A model generated the notes under the pieces. It made no database searches. It saw nothing but the letters and a program-made list of their open reading frames with translations, and was not told the DNA's origin. A program made the position numbers and the translations under genes. 40,452 bases of DNA, from contig DATEDA010000156.1 of NCBI GenBank assembly GCA_035286595.1, positions 1 to 40,452 of the forward strand. The letters are read 5' to 3'. The stretch is from DATEDA01 sp035286595. GTDB taxonomy: Bacteria > Pseudomonadota > Gammaproteobacteria > Burkholderiales > SG8-39. This document shows positions 25,430-34,268 of the stretch, piece after piece. Each line of letters starts with the position of its first letter. The stretch's first letter is position 1.

Positions 25430-26727
25430 GCAGCAAGAAGCTAATCGTCGACGCCGAACTCGAGAAACTGCAGCGCGAAACATTCGGATACTTTTTGCAT
25501 GAAACAAATCCCGCCAACGGCCTCGTGATCGACAAGACCGCGGCGGTTTGGCCTGCGAGCATTGCCGCTACCGGCCTTGCATTAGCCTGCTACCCGGTAA
25601 GTGTCGAACGCGGATTCATGTCGCGGGCCGCGGCGGTGGAACGAACGCTTGCGACGCTGCGCTTTTTCTGGAAGAGCCCGCAAGGTCCCGAACCCGACGC
25701 CACCGGCTTCCAGGGACTTTATTATCATTTTCTCGACATGCAGACCGGCCGTCGCGCCTGGCAATGCGAACTGTCGACAGTGGATAGCGCATTCTTGCTG
25801 GCCGGCGCGTTGACGGCGGGCATCTATTTCGACGCCAGTACAGTAGACGAGAATGAAATCCGCACCCTTGGCGACGCGCTCTATCGCCGCGCCAATTGGA
25901 AATGGGCGCAAAACCAAGGTGCAACGGTGACGCACGGCTGGAAGCCGGAAAGCGGCTTCCTCAACTACCGGTGGGAAGGCTACGACGAGGCGCTGCTGCT
26001 GTATATGCTGGGGCTGGGCTCGCCGACTCATCCGTTGCCCGAGCAGAGCTACGCAGCGTGGGCCTCCACTTACCGGTGGGAACACTGTTACGGACAGGAA
26101 TATCTGTACGCCGGGCCGCTATTTATCCATCAGCTCTCGCATGTCTGGATCGACTTTCGCGGTATTCAGGACGCATTCATGCGTGATAAAGGCATTGACT
26201 ATTTCGAGAACAGCCGCCGCGCAACTTATGTGCAACAACAGTACGCGATCGACAACCCACTCAGGTTCAAGGACTATGGCCCCCATTGCTGGGGAATTAC
26301 CGCAAGCGAGGGCCCCGGCCCCGATACCATCAAAATAAACGGTATCGAACGCCAATTCTTCGATTACGTGGGGCGTGGCGTGCCGTACGGACCCGACGAC
26401 GGCACCCTTGCACCGTGGGCGTTAGTGGCGTCGCTGCCGTTCGCACCCGAAATCGTGCTGCCCGCGCTCCACCATTGCATTCATCAGGCCAAGTTGACCG
26501 AGTTCAACTCCTACGGCTTCAAAGCATCTTTCAATCCCTCCCACCCGGGAAACCCCGGCAATCCTTATGGTTGGTGGGTCTCACCGTGGCATTTCGGGCT
26601 TAATCAAGGGCCGATCATTTTGATGATCGAAAATTATCGTACGGGGTCATTGTGGCGACTGATGCGAAACTGCCCATACATCGCCAAAGGCTTGCGGCGA
26701 GCGGGTTTCACGGGAGGTTGGCTATGA
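25426..26727 (+). CDS. Glucoamylase-family (PF10091/GH144-like) protein
   Basis: 433 residues, cytoplasmic (no signal peptide). Family pattern: LQRETFGYFLHETNPANGLV, AASIAATGLALACYPVSVERG-like SIAATG segment, GFQGLYYHFLD, STVDSAFLLAGAL, GWKPESGFLNYRWEGYDEALLLY, LGLGSPTHPLP, LFIHQLSHVWIDFRG, DYFENSRRATYVQQQYA, and the acid-containing WGITASEGPG. Relatives include endo-beta-1,2-glucanases and the processing domain of cyclic glucan synthases, so the name glucoamylase should not be taken literally. The base composition is lower in GC (about 48-50% in rows 25441 and 26221, against about 68% before it), which suggests transfer. A glucan phosphorylase remnant follows. Confidence 0.88.
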   Translation: MSSKKLIVDAELEKLQRETFGYFLHETNPANGLVIDKTAAVWPASIAATGLALACYPVSVERGFMSRAAAVERTLATLRFFWKSPQGPEPDATGFQGLYYHFLDMQTGRRAWQCELSTVDSAFLLAGALTAGIYFDASTVDENEIRTLGDALYRRANWKWAQNQGATVTHGWKPESGFLNYRWEGYDEALLLYMLGLGSPTHPLPEQSYAAWASTYRWEHCYGQEYLYAGPLFIHQLSHVWIDFRGIQDAFMRDKGIDYFENSRRATYVQQQYAIDNPLRFKDYGPHCWGITASEGPGPDTIKINGIERQFFDYVGRGVPYGPDDGTLAPWALVASLPFAPEIVLPALHHCIHQAKLTEFNSYGFKASFNPSHPGNPGNPYGWWVSPWHFGLNQGPIILMIENYRTGSLWRLMRNCPYIAKGLRRAGFTGGWL

Positions 26728-27078
26728 AGGCCTCGGTGAGACCCATGGATAGTTCGCGCTGTCGTAGGTGCGTCCCGCATGAAACCGCATGTACGGCCAG
26801 AACAACAGCCGTGCTACGCCTACCACGTCGAATTCGCGCCGCAACTCGGCTCGTATGTGGTGGCGGGTTCATCCGGTGATGGCGGGTTTGTCTCGCTGGT
26901 CAGCCTAACTGGGGAAATCGTTAAAACCCGGCAAGGACTCCCGCCGATGGCGGCTGAAACTCGGTTGGGATGGGTCAAATTCAATCGGCGTCTATCCGGT
27001 CAGGCCGCGCGGGATAGCCGTCGTGCGCCTGTCTGCTGACGCGATAGAGCTGGCGAAGGTCATCGATCATCCGTATGC
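26728..27078. other. Gap without a recognised gene
   Basis: This stretch continues the lower-GC composition of the glucoamylase-family gene. A frame at 26779-27039 (MKPHVRPEQQPCYAYHVEFA and on) has no family I recognise. From about 26960 another frame reads GSNSIGVYPVRPRGIAVVR and then IDHPYAWE, which may be part of the same decayed gene as the remnant at 27079. I see no promoter or repeat. Confidence 0.4.
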
Positions 27079-27213
27079 GTGGGAGTGCTGCCGTACTACG
27101 GCGATGGAGCGCGTTGGATCGCGATCATGAAGGGCGCGATCAGCCGCAACGCGTATTTCTTCAGCAGCCACCGGATGATGCGCCGCTACGCGGTTGAAGC
27201 GTATTTGCACTGA
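27079..27213 (+). pseudogene. C-terminal remnant of an alpha-glucan phosphorylase
   Basis: The frame reads GVLPYYGDGARWIAIMKGAI, then SRNAYFFSSHRMMRRYAVEAY before the stop. Alpha-glucan (GT35) phosphorylases end in just this way: a P-x-(F/Y)Y segment, then W-x-x-M(K/R)xAI, xFFNTQRM and xxYVxxAY. No complete gene leads into it: upstream sequence is out of frame and contains stops. Together with the glucanase-like neighbour and phosphoketolase, this looks like a former glycan-use operon that has partly decayed. Confidence 0.6.
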
Positions 27214-27249
27214 GCACGGTGCGCCAGACGTTGCGATAAGGAAAGTGCC

Positions 27250-29643
27250 ATGCGGGAAGCAACTCGATCTCTACAAAGTCAGCGCGGCGTTCTTTCGCCG
27301 GAGGAACTGCGGAAGATCGACGCGTACTGGCGCGCCGCGAACTACCTGTCCGTGGGACAGATCTATCTCTACGACAACCCGCTGCTGCGCGCGCCGCTCA
27401 AGCTCGAACACATCAAGCCGCGCCTGCTCGGTCACTGGGGCACGACGCCGGGTCTCAACTTCATCTACGTCCACTTGAACCGGGTCATCAAAGCGCGCGA
27501 GCTCGAGATGATCTATGTCGCCGGGCCGGGGCACGGCGGGCCGGCGCTCGTGGCGAATGTCTACCTCGAAGGTACATACAGCGAGATCTATCCGAGCGTC
27601 TCCGAAGACGCCGAAGGGATGAAGAAACTCTTTAAGCAGTTCTCGTTCCCCGGCGGGATTCCGAGCCACGTGGCCCCCGAGACGCCGGGCTCGATCCACG
27701 AGGGTGGGGAGCTCGGCTACGCGCTGTCGCATGCCTTCGGTGCGGCATTCGACAATCCGAGCCTCATCGTCGCTTGCGTTGTGGGCGACGGCGAGGCGGA
27801 AACCGGTCCGCTCGCGGCGGCGTGGCATTCGAACAAGTTCCTCAATCCCGCCACCGATGGCGCAGTGCTCCCGATCCTGCATCTCAACGGCTACAAGATC
27901 GCGAGCCCAGCCGTTCTCGCGCGCATCCCGCGCCAGGAGCTCGAGTCGCTGCTCGTGGGCTTCGGCTATCAGCCGCATTTCGTCGAGGGCGCGGATCCCG
28001 CGGTCATGCATCAGCAGATGGCGGCAACGCTCGATGCGGCGTTCGACGAGATCGCGGCGATCCAGCGCGAGGCGCGGACGGCCGGCAGGGCCGCATCGCG
28101 TCCGCGCTGGCCGATGATCGTGCTCGTCACGCCGAAAGGGTGGACCGGTCCCAAGGAAGTCGATGGGAAGAAGGCCGAAGGCTCCTGGCGCAGCCACCAG
28201 GTGCCCTTTTCCGAGATGGCGACGAACCCCGCGCACGTCACGCTGCTCGAGCAGTGGATGAAGAGCTACCGGCCCGAGGAGCTGTTCGACGCAAACGGAC
28301 GGCTCGTCCCCGAGCTGCGCGAGCTGGCGCCGGCGGGTAGCCGGCGGATGGGTGCAAACCCGGTCGCGAACGGCGGGATGCTCCTCAAGGACCTCAGGAT
28401 GCCCGACTTTCGCGACTACGCTGTGGCCGTCCCGCGCCCCGGGCACGCCATCGCAGAAGCCACGCGCGTGATGGGCAACTTCGTGCGCGACGTCATGAAG
28501 CTCAACATGGATAAGCGCAACTTCCGCGTGTTCGGGCCGGACGAGACGGCATCGAATCGCCTCGGCGCGGTGTTCGAGGTGACGGACCGCGCCTGGCTCG
28601 CCGAGAAGATGCCGTTCGACGATCACCTATCCGCGGACGGGCGGGTGATGGAGATCCTGTCCGAGCACACCTGCCAGGGGTGGCTCGAGGGTTATCTCCT
28701 CACGGGCCGGCATGCGCTCTTCTCGTGCTACGAGGCGTTCATTCACATCGTCGACTCGATGTTCAACCAGCATGCCAAGTGGCTCAAAGTGACGAAGGAG
28801 ATTCCGTGGCGACGGCCGATCGCCTCGCTCAACTATCTGCTCACTTCGCACGTCTGGCGGCAGGATCACAACGGCTTCAGCCATCAGGATCCCGGCTTCA
28901 TCGACCATGTCGTCAACAAGAAGGCCGACATCATCCGCGTGTACCTGCCGCCGGACGCGAACACGCTCCTGTACGTCGCCGACCGATGCCTGCGCAGCCG
29001 CAACTTCGTCAATGTGATCGTCGCCGGCAAGCAGCCGTCGCCGCAGTGGCTGGACATGGACGCCGCAATCAAGCACTGCAGCGCAGGCATCGGCATGTGG
29101 GAGTGGGCGTCGAACGACGCGGGTGGCGAGCCCGACGTGGTGCTCGCCTGCGCCGGCGATGTGCCGACGATCGAGACGCTCGCCGCGACGGCGCTGCTGC
29201 GCGAATACCTGCCCGCGCTCAAGGTGCGCGTGGTGAACGTCGTGGACCTGATGACGCTGCAGCCGCGCGAGGAGCATCCGCATGGCCTCTCGGACCGGGA
29301 TTTCGATGCGCTCTTCACCGCCGACAAGCCGATCATCTTCGCCTACCACGGCTACCCGTGGCTGATCCACCGGCTCACCTATCGCCGCACGAACCACGAC
29401 AACCTCCACGTCCGCGGCTACAAGGAAGAGGGCACGACGACGACGCCGTTCGACATGGCGGTGCTGAACGACATCGACCGCTTTCATCTCGTCGCCGATG
29501 TGATCGATCGTGTGCCGAAGCTCGGATCCATCGCGGCGTACGCAAAGCAGAAGGTCCGCGACAAGCGGATCGAGCACAGGGAGTACATCGTCGAGCACGG
29601 GGAGGACATGCCCGAGATCAGGGACTGGACGTGGCCGTTTTGA
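27250..29643 (+). CDS. xfp: Phosphoketolase
   Basis: A 797-residue TPP enzyme of normal full length, splitting xylulose-5-phosphate (and often fructose-6-phosphate) into acetyl-phosphate and an aldose phosphate. Motifs: LLGHWGTTPGLNFIYVHLNR near residue 60, GPGHGGPALVAN, the TPP/Mg site GDGEAETGPLAAAWHSNKFLNP (about 178-200), LHLNGYKI, GWTGPKEVDGKK, and the second-domain SEHTCQGWLEGYLLTGRH and SLNYLLTSHVWRQDHNGFSHQDPGF. AAGGAAA lies before the ATG. In non-fermenters it serves carbon-efficient overflow or low-oxygen metabolism. Xylulose-5-phosphate specificity cannot be separated from the dual kind by eye. Confidence 0.96.
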   Translation: MREATRSLQSQRGVLSPEELRKIDAYWRAANYLSVGQIYLYDNPLLRAPLKLEHIKPRLLGHWGTTPGLNFIYVHLNRVIKARELEMIYVAGPGHGGPALVANVYLEGTYSEIYPSVSEDAEGMKKLFKQFSFPGGIPSHVAPETPGSIHEGGELGYALSHAFGAAFDNPSLIVACVVGDGEAETGPLAAAWHSNKFLNPATDGAVLPILHLNGYKIASPAVLARIPRQELESLLVGFGYQPHFVEGADPAVMHQQMAATLDAAFDEIAAIQREARTAGRAASRPRWPMIVLVTPKGWTGPKEVDGKKAEGSWRSHQVPFSEMATNPAHVTLLEQWMKSYRPEELFDANGRLVPELRELAPAGSRRMGANPVANGGMLLKDLRMPDFRDYAVAVPRPGHAIAEATRVMGNFVRDVMKLNMDKRNFRVFGPDETASNRLGAVFEVTDRAWLAEKMPFDDHLSADGRVMEILSEHTCQGWLEGYLLTGRHALFSCYEAFIHIVDSMFNQHAKWLKVTKEIPWRRPIASLNYLLTSHVWRQDHNGFSHQDPGFIDHVVNKKADIIRVYLPPDANTLLYVADRCLRSRNFVNVIVAGKQPSPQWLDMDAAIKHCSAGIGMWEWASNDAGGEPDVVLACAGDVPTIETLAATALLREYLPALKVRVVNVVDLMTLQPREEHPHGLSDRDFDALFTADKPIIFAYHGYPWLIHRLTYRRTNHDNLHVRGYKEEGTTTTPFDMAVLNDIDRFHLVADVIDRVPKLGSIAAYAKQKVRDKRIEHREYIVEHGEDMPEIRDWTWPF

Positions 29644-29945
29644 GGCGGCGCAGGGGTTGACGTGAGAGTCGCTCGAAGGCCCAAGCTCGGCGGGCGCAGA
29701 ACGTGCGCGGCCCGGGCGAGCGGGTTGCTGAGTTCAGATTGGCCGCCACGGGCTTCGTTTGCGGTAGTGCACCGACTTCGATGGAACGGAGATTCCCGAT
29801 GCCGACCGTCAACGGTTGCTGGCGCACTGCGATCCGAGCGGATGGCTCGGCCCATGAACTCCCGTTCCACCGTGTGCGTGAGGTGTGCCGGACCCACGAG
29901 CTGAGCTGGGGGCGGCCAGCGCGCCGCGCATCGGCCTGATGCGGT
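29644..29945. other. Gap between phosphoketolase and the FNR-box promoter
   Basis: I see no recognised gene here. Frames on either strand (for example 29703-29939) are short and lack ribosome sites or familiar motifs. No acetate kinase or phosphotransacetylase, the usual partners of phosphoketolase, is present. The stretch ends at the regulatory site that follows. Confidence 0.5.
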
Positions 29946-29959
29946 TTGATCCTCATCAA
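29946..29959. promoter_or_regulatory. Perfect FNR/Anr-type binding site upstream of the universal stress gene
   Basis: TTGATCCTCATCAA is an exact match to TTGAT-N4-ATCAA. A weak -10 element, TACGCT, lies at 29981-29986, which would place the site near -41, the class II activation position. The transcript would begin at about 29993 and the ATG of the stress protein is at 30056. This predicts induction when oxygen is low, as known for Anr-controlled usp genes in Pseudomonas. Confidence 0.8.
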
Positions 29960-30055
29960 GTCCGCCGCCCTCCGCGGCGTTACGCTGCCCTGTGCCGTGC
30001 GAAGAACAGGACGTCTGCTGCTCGAGCATCTACGGACTGCAAAGGAGGAGCAATC

Positions 30056-30496
30056 ATGTTCAAGCATCTGCTGATCCCGACCGACGGCTCGACGCTGTCG
30101 CGCAAGGCAGTCAAGGCGGGCATCTCTTTCGCCAAGACGATTGGCGCGAAGGTCACGGCGTACTACGCGCTCGAGATGGTCCAGCCCTACATCGTCGCCG
30201 ACGGGGCGGTCGACATAGCTTCCCTGAAGGCGTTCGAGCAGCGCGCTCGGGAGCGGGGGGAAGAGCACCTGGCGGAAGTGGGGGAGGCTGCTGAGGCCGC
30301 CGGCATCGTGTGCGAGGCCTACATCACGAAGCCTGCCACGCCCTACCAGGGCATCGTTCAAGCGGCGAAAAAGAAGAAATGCGACGTGATCTTCATGGCC
30401 TCGCACGGCCGCGGCGAGCTCGCCTCGCTCGTCCTGGGCAGCGTGACGCAGAAGGTGCTGGCGCACTCCAAGCTGCCCGTGATGGTGTACCGGTAG
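30056..30496 (+). CDS. Universal stress protein (UspA family)
   Basis: 146 residues, one Usp domain. It starts FKHLLIPTDGSTLSRKAVKAGI and ends with the nucleotide-binding loop ASHGRGELASLVLGSVTQKVL followed by PVMVYR. The ATP motif G-x2-G-x9-G-S has Ala at the first Gly, and the rest is intact. A strong AAAGGAGG precedes the ATG. Usp proteins support survival under stress or anoxia. The FNR-type box above indicates low-oxygen control. The formate/nitrite channel gene follows 103 bp later, and the two may share the transcript. Confidence 0.93.
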   Translation: MFKHLLIPTDGSTLSRKAVKAGISFAKTIGAKVTAYYALEMVQPYIVADGAVDIASLKAFEQRARERGEEHLAEVGEAAEAAGIVCEAYITKPATPYQGIVQAAKKKKCDVIFMASHGRGELASLVLGSVTQKVLAHSKLPVMVYR

Positions 30497-30599
30497 TCAT
30501 GACGGCTCAGAGAGCGCAACCCGATGACCTCGGTGACCGTCGAGGGTTCATCGCCGGGATCGGAACGGCTACGAGCGTTTCGAGAGCAGGAGAGGCGGT

Positions 30600-31462
30600 A
30601 TGAAGATGTTCGGATTCGACGCGTACTCGCCGCCGGAGATAGCCGAAAAGGTCGAGACGGTCGGGGTCGCCAAGGCACGGCTGCCGCTGCTCGCGATGAC
30701 GATGCTCGGCATCGTGGCGGGCGGGTTTATCGGGCTGGGCGCGCTCTACCACACGCTCGTCGCGAGCGACACGCAACTGTCCTTCGTCGCGGTTCACGTC
30801 CTCGGCGGTCTCGCCTTTTCGCTGGGTCTGATCCTGGTCGTGATTGCGGGGGCGGAGCTGTTCACCGGGAACAACCTGCTCGTGATGGCGTGGGCCGATC
30901 GCAAGATCACGACGAGTGAGTTGCTTCGCAACTGGAGCGTCGTATACATCGCCAACGCGCTCGGCGCGATCGGCCTCGCCGGGATTGTCTTCCTGTCGCA
31001 GCACGGCAGCCTCAACGGCGGCGCCGTGGCGGCGGCCTCCGTGAAGATCGCAGCCGCAAAGACGGCGCTGCCATTCGCAGAGGCTTTCTTCAAGGGCGTC
31101 CTGGGTAACCTGCTCGTGTGCCTCGCCATTTGGCTCGCGCTCGCGGGGCGGACGGTGAGCAACAAGATCCTCGCCATCGTGCTTCCGATCTCCGCATTCG
31201 TTGCAGCGGTTGCGAACATAGCGTTGCCAACATGTACAGCATCCCCCTCGGCATCTTCTTGCGCGACGACACGTCATCCGCGGGGCTTGCCGATATCGCC
31301 TCGCTGAACTGGCCGGGATTCCTTGGCAATCTGGTTCCCGTGACGCTCGGCAACATAGCCGGAGGGATCCTGATGGTCGCGGCCGTGTACCACCTGATCT
31401 ATAACCGGACTCTCAAGGCGAACGTGGTGTCGACGAGGCAGACGACGGACACCCGCTCGTGA
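30600..31462 (+). pseudogene. Formate/nitrite transporter family gene with a one-base frameshift
   Basis: A GGAGAGG site precedes the ATG. The first 203 residues match FocA/NirC channels: YSPPEIAEKVETVGVAKA, GAELFTGNNLLVMAWADRK, LLRNWSVVYIANALGA, GNLLVCLAIWLALAGR. After FVAA the frame breaks. Adding one G at about 31208 restores GCEHSVANMYSIPLGI, the conserved segment with the channel His, and the frame then runs to 31462 (NLVPVTLGNIAGGILMVAAVYHLIYNR). So the gene was recently functional, or the base was lost in sequencing. As given, the product lacks the last helices. Family members conduct formate, nitrite or hydrosulfide. Confidence 0.88.
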
Positions 31463-31560
31463 GGCCTCATCGATGCCGGCGCCATTGCGCGACGAGGGTT
31501 CTCAAGCGGGTCAAGGGGTGACTTGCGATCGGGGACACGTGCCGTCGACAAGGGAGCGAA

Positions 31561-32727
31561 ATGAGCCATCGAAAGCATCTGATCCTCGCCGCCACTGCGT
31601 TGGCCGCGATCGTCGCGGTCGCCGCGGCTTACTTCGCCTTCCGTCCCGATGTGCCCGAAGGCATCCTCGACGCGAACGGCCAGGTGCGCGGCACCGAAGT
31701 CACGTTGAGCGCCAAGGTGCCCGGCATCGCCGAGGTCATCGCCGTCAAGGAAGGTCAACTCGTAAAGCGGGGCGAGCTCCTTGCCCAGATCGGCGCGCGC
31801 GACATCGAGGCGCGGCTCGCCCAGGCGACGGCCGAGCGCGAGGCGGCCAAGGCCCGGCTGCCGGAGCTCGCCGCGCAGATCGCCGCCGTCGACACGGCGA
31901 TCGAGCAATCCGGGCTGGGCGCGGACCTCGCGCGCGGCACGACCGAGCACGAGATCCACGGCGCGACCGAGGCCGTGGGGCGCGCCGACGCCGAGCTGAA
32001 GGTCGCCGAGGCCCAGTGGGAGCAGGACCAGCGCCTCCAGGAGCGGTACGCGGGGCTCGCCGCGCAGGGCTACGTGAGCCAGTCCTACTACGACGACATC
32101 CGCACCCGGCACCGCGCCTCCGAGTCGCGACTGCAGGCGGCGCGCAAGGCCCGGGAGGAGGCGGTGGCGGCGAGCCAGCGCGCGCAGGCCGGCTCGCTCG
32201 CGGTCGATGTAAAGCGCAAGGATGTCCAGCGGCTCAGGGCCGAACGCGATCGGCTCGTCGCTTCGCGCGGCACGCTCGAGAGGCAAACGGAGGCAGCGGC
32301 GGCGCGCGTGACCGAGATCGAAGCGACACTTGCCGACATGCGCATCGTCGCGCCGGCCGACGGGACGGTGATCAACCGGCTCGCCGAACCGGGCGAGCTC
32401 GTCGCCGCAGGACGGCCGATCGCCACGCTGATCGACCTCTCCGCGCTCTACGTGCGCGTGTTCATCCCGGAGCGCGAGATCGCGAAGGTCCGGCTCGGCA
32501 ATCCGGCGCGGATCTACGCTGACGCGTTCCCGCAGGACTTCTTCTCCGGCCGCGTGACCGAGGTCGCGCAGCGCGCCGAGTTCACGCCGAAGGAAGCGCA
32601 CATGAAGGACGAGCGCGAGAAGCTCGTGTTCGGCGTGAAGGTCGCGATCGAGAACCCGCAGGGCCATCTCAAGCCCGGCATGCCGGTCGACGTGAAGATC
32701 AAGTGGCAGGACGAAGCGGCGTGGTGA
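31561..32727 (+). CDS. HlyD-family periplasmic adaptor
   Basis: 388 residues. A single N-terminal helix (about 7-28) anchors the protein. The first half of the lipoyl-like domain is GTEVTLSAKVPGIAEVIAVKEGQLVKRGELLAQI, then about 200 residues of coiled coil rich in Ala, Arg and Glu, then the second half MRIVAPADGTVINRLAEPGELV and beta-barrel SALYVRVFIPEREIAKV. This is the adaptor of tripartite exporters of the YbhG/YhiI kind. AAGGGAGC precedes the ATG. It shares an operon with the two-domain ATPase and two permeases. Confidence 0.92.
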   Translation: MSHRKHLILAATALAAIVAVAAAYFAFRPDVPEGILDANGQVRGTEVTLSAKVPGIAEVIAVKEGQLVKRGELLAQIGARDIEARLAQATAEREAAKARLPELAAQIAAVDTAIEQSGLGADLARGTTEHEIHGATEAVGRADAELKVAEAQWEQDQRLQERYAGLAAQGYVSQSYYDDIRTRHRASESRLQAARKAREEAVAASQRAQAGSLAVDVKRKDVQRLRAERDRLVASRGTLERQTEAAAARVTEIEATLADMRIVAPADGTVINRLAEPGELVAAGRPIATLIDLSALYVRVFIPEREIAKVRLGNPARIYADAFPQDFFSGRVTEVAQRAEFTPKEAHMKDEREKLVFGVKVAIENPQGHLKPGMPVDVKIKWQDEAAW

Positions 32728-34268
32728 TCCCGCTCGCGCGGGAGCGCGCACGCGGCACACCGGATTCGCCCGGACGGCGGGCGCCGGCGGATCGGGAACC
32801 GGTCGTTCGCGTCGATGGCTTGTCGCGGCGCTACGGCGAGGTCTGGGCGCTGCGCGACGTGTCGTTCGAGGTCGGCCGCGGCGAGCTCCTCGGCGTCGTG
32901 GGCCCGGACGGCGCGGGGAAGACCACGCTCATCCAGTCGCTGTGCGCGATCCTCGACCCGACGGCGGGCCGCGTCGCCGTCGGTGGGCTCGACAGCGTCG
33001 CCGACGCGGCGCGCATCACTGCCACGATCGGCTACGTGTCGCAGGCGTACTCGCTCTATGGCGATCTCACGGTCGCGGAGAACCTGCAGTTCTTCGCCGA
33101 GGTGCGGCAGGTGCCGCCGGCGGAGATCGCACGGCGCCGGGAGCGGCTGCTGCGGTTCTCCGGGCTCGGGGGCTTCCTCGACCGGCGGGCGAAGCACCTC
33201 TCCGGCGGCATGCAGAAGAAGCTCGCGCTCTCTTGCAGCATCGTCCACGAGCCCGAGCTCGTGATCCTCGACGAGCCGACGCTCGGCGTCGATCCGCTCT
33301 CGCGGCGCGAGCTGTGGCGCATGCTCGACGAGTTCCGGGCGGCGGGGAAGACGGTCATCGTCGCGACCTCTTACATGGACGAGGCCGCCCGCTGCGACCG
33401 GGTGCTCTTTCTCGCTGGCGGCCGCGTCGTCGCGTGCGACGCGCCGGCGACGTTCGGTACTGACCTCGAAGCCGCGTTCGAAGCGATGCAGGGGCCGCCG
33501 CGCGCAACCGCACCGATCCCCTTTCCGCGCCGGCCCGGCTCGGGCGACGCGATCCGGGTCGACGGGCTCACGCGGCGGTTCGGCGATTTCGTCGCGGTGG
33601 ACAGCGCGACGTTCGGCGTCGCCGCCGGCGAGATCTTCGGCCTGCTCGGGCCCAACGGTTCGGGCAAGAGCACGCTGATCAGGATGCTCTGCGGGATCCT
33701 TCCGGCCTCCGCCGGCGTCGCACGCGTCGCCGGCGTCGACGTGACGGCGGCGGCCGAGTCGGCGCGCGCGCGGATCGGCTATATGTCGCAGCGCTTCTCG
33801 CTCTATCTCGACCTCACGGTCGACGAGAACATCGCGTTCTTCGGCGCGGTCTACGGGCTCGAACCCGAAGCGCTGCAGACTGCGCGTGACTGGATCGTCG
33901 CGATGGCGGGGCTCGACGGGCGTGGCCGCACGCTCGTAAAGACGCTCTCCGGCGCGCTGCGGCAGCGCCTCGCCCTCGGTTGCGCGGTGCTTCACCATCC
34001 TGACGTGCTCTTTCTCGACGAGCCGACCTCGGGCGTGGACCCGGCGTCGCGCGCGGCGTTCTGGCGTCTGATCGCCGCGATCGCGGACACGGGCACCGCC
34101 GTGCTCGTGACGACGCACTATCTGCGCGAGGCGGAGGCCTGCGACCGCGTCGCCTTCATCGATGCCGGGCGGATCCTGGCGATCGACCCGCCGGCGAGCT
34201 TGCGTGCGCGCTACGGCGCCGCGACCCTCGAGGAGGCATTCCTCAACGCGATGGGCGCGCCCGCATGA
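32724..34268 (+). CDS. ABC transporter ATP-binding protein with two fused nucleotide-binding domains
   Basis: About 514 residues. GTG 32724 overlaps the adaptor stop (GTGA); earlier GTG codons at 32703 and 32721 are alternatives. Domain 1: Walker A GPDGAGKTTL, signature LSGGMQKKLAL, Walker B LVILDEPTLGVDP. Domain 2: GPNGSGKSTL, signature LSGALRQRLALG (Ala for the second Gly), Walker B VLFLDEPTSGVDP. A short linker joins them at about residue 260. The fused form agrees with the YbhF/YhiH-type exporters. It probably powers the two ABC-2 permeases that follow. Confidence 0.93.
   Translation: MIPLARERARGTPDSPGRRAPADREPVVRVDGLSRRYGEVWALRDVSFEVGRGELLGVVGPDGAGKTTLIQSLCAILDPTAGRVAVGGLDSVADAARITATIGYVSQAYSLYGDLTVAENLQFFAEVRQVPPAEIARRRERLLRFSGLGGFLDRRAKHLSGGMQKKLALSCSIVHEPELVILDEPTLGVDPLSRRELWRMLDEFRAAGKTVIVATSYMDEAARCDRVLFLAGGRVVACDAPATFGTDLEAAFEAMQGPPRATAPIPFPRRPGSGDAIRVDGLTRRFGDFVAVDSATFGVAAGEIFGLLGPNGSGKSTLIRMLCGILPASAGVARVAGVDVTAAAESARARIGYMSQRFSLYLDLTVDENIAFFGAVYGLEPEALQTARDWIVAMAGLDGRGRTLVKTLSGALRQRLALGCAVLHHPDVLFLDEPTSGVDPASRAAFWRLIAAIADTGTAVLVTTHYLREAEACDRVAFIDAGRILAIDPPASLRARYGAATLEEAFLNAMGAPA

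Noticed and set aside
26750..26800. Sequence resembling the end of a group II intron (GCATGAAACCGCATGTACGG)
   Set aside because: The needed stem does not pair, and no reverse transcriptase gene is near.
29703..29939. 78-residue frame between phosphoketolase and the stress protein
   Set aside because: No ribosome site or family resemblance, and it ends just before the FNR box; treated as non-coding.
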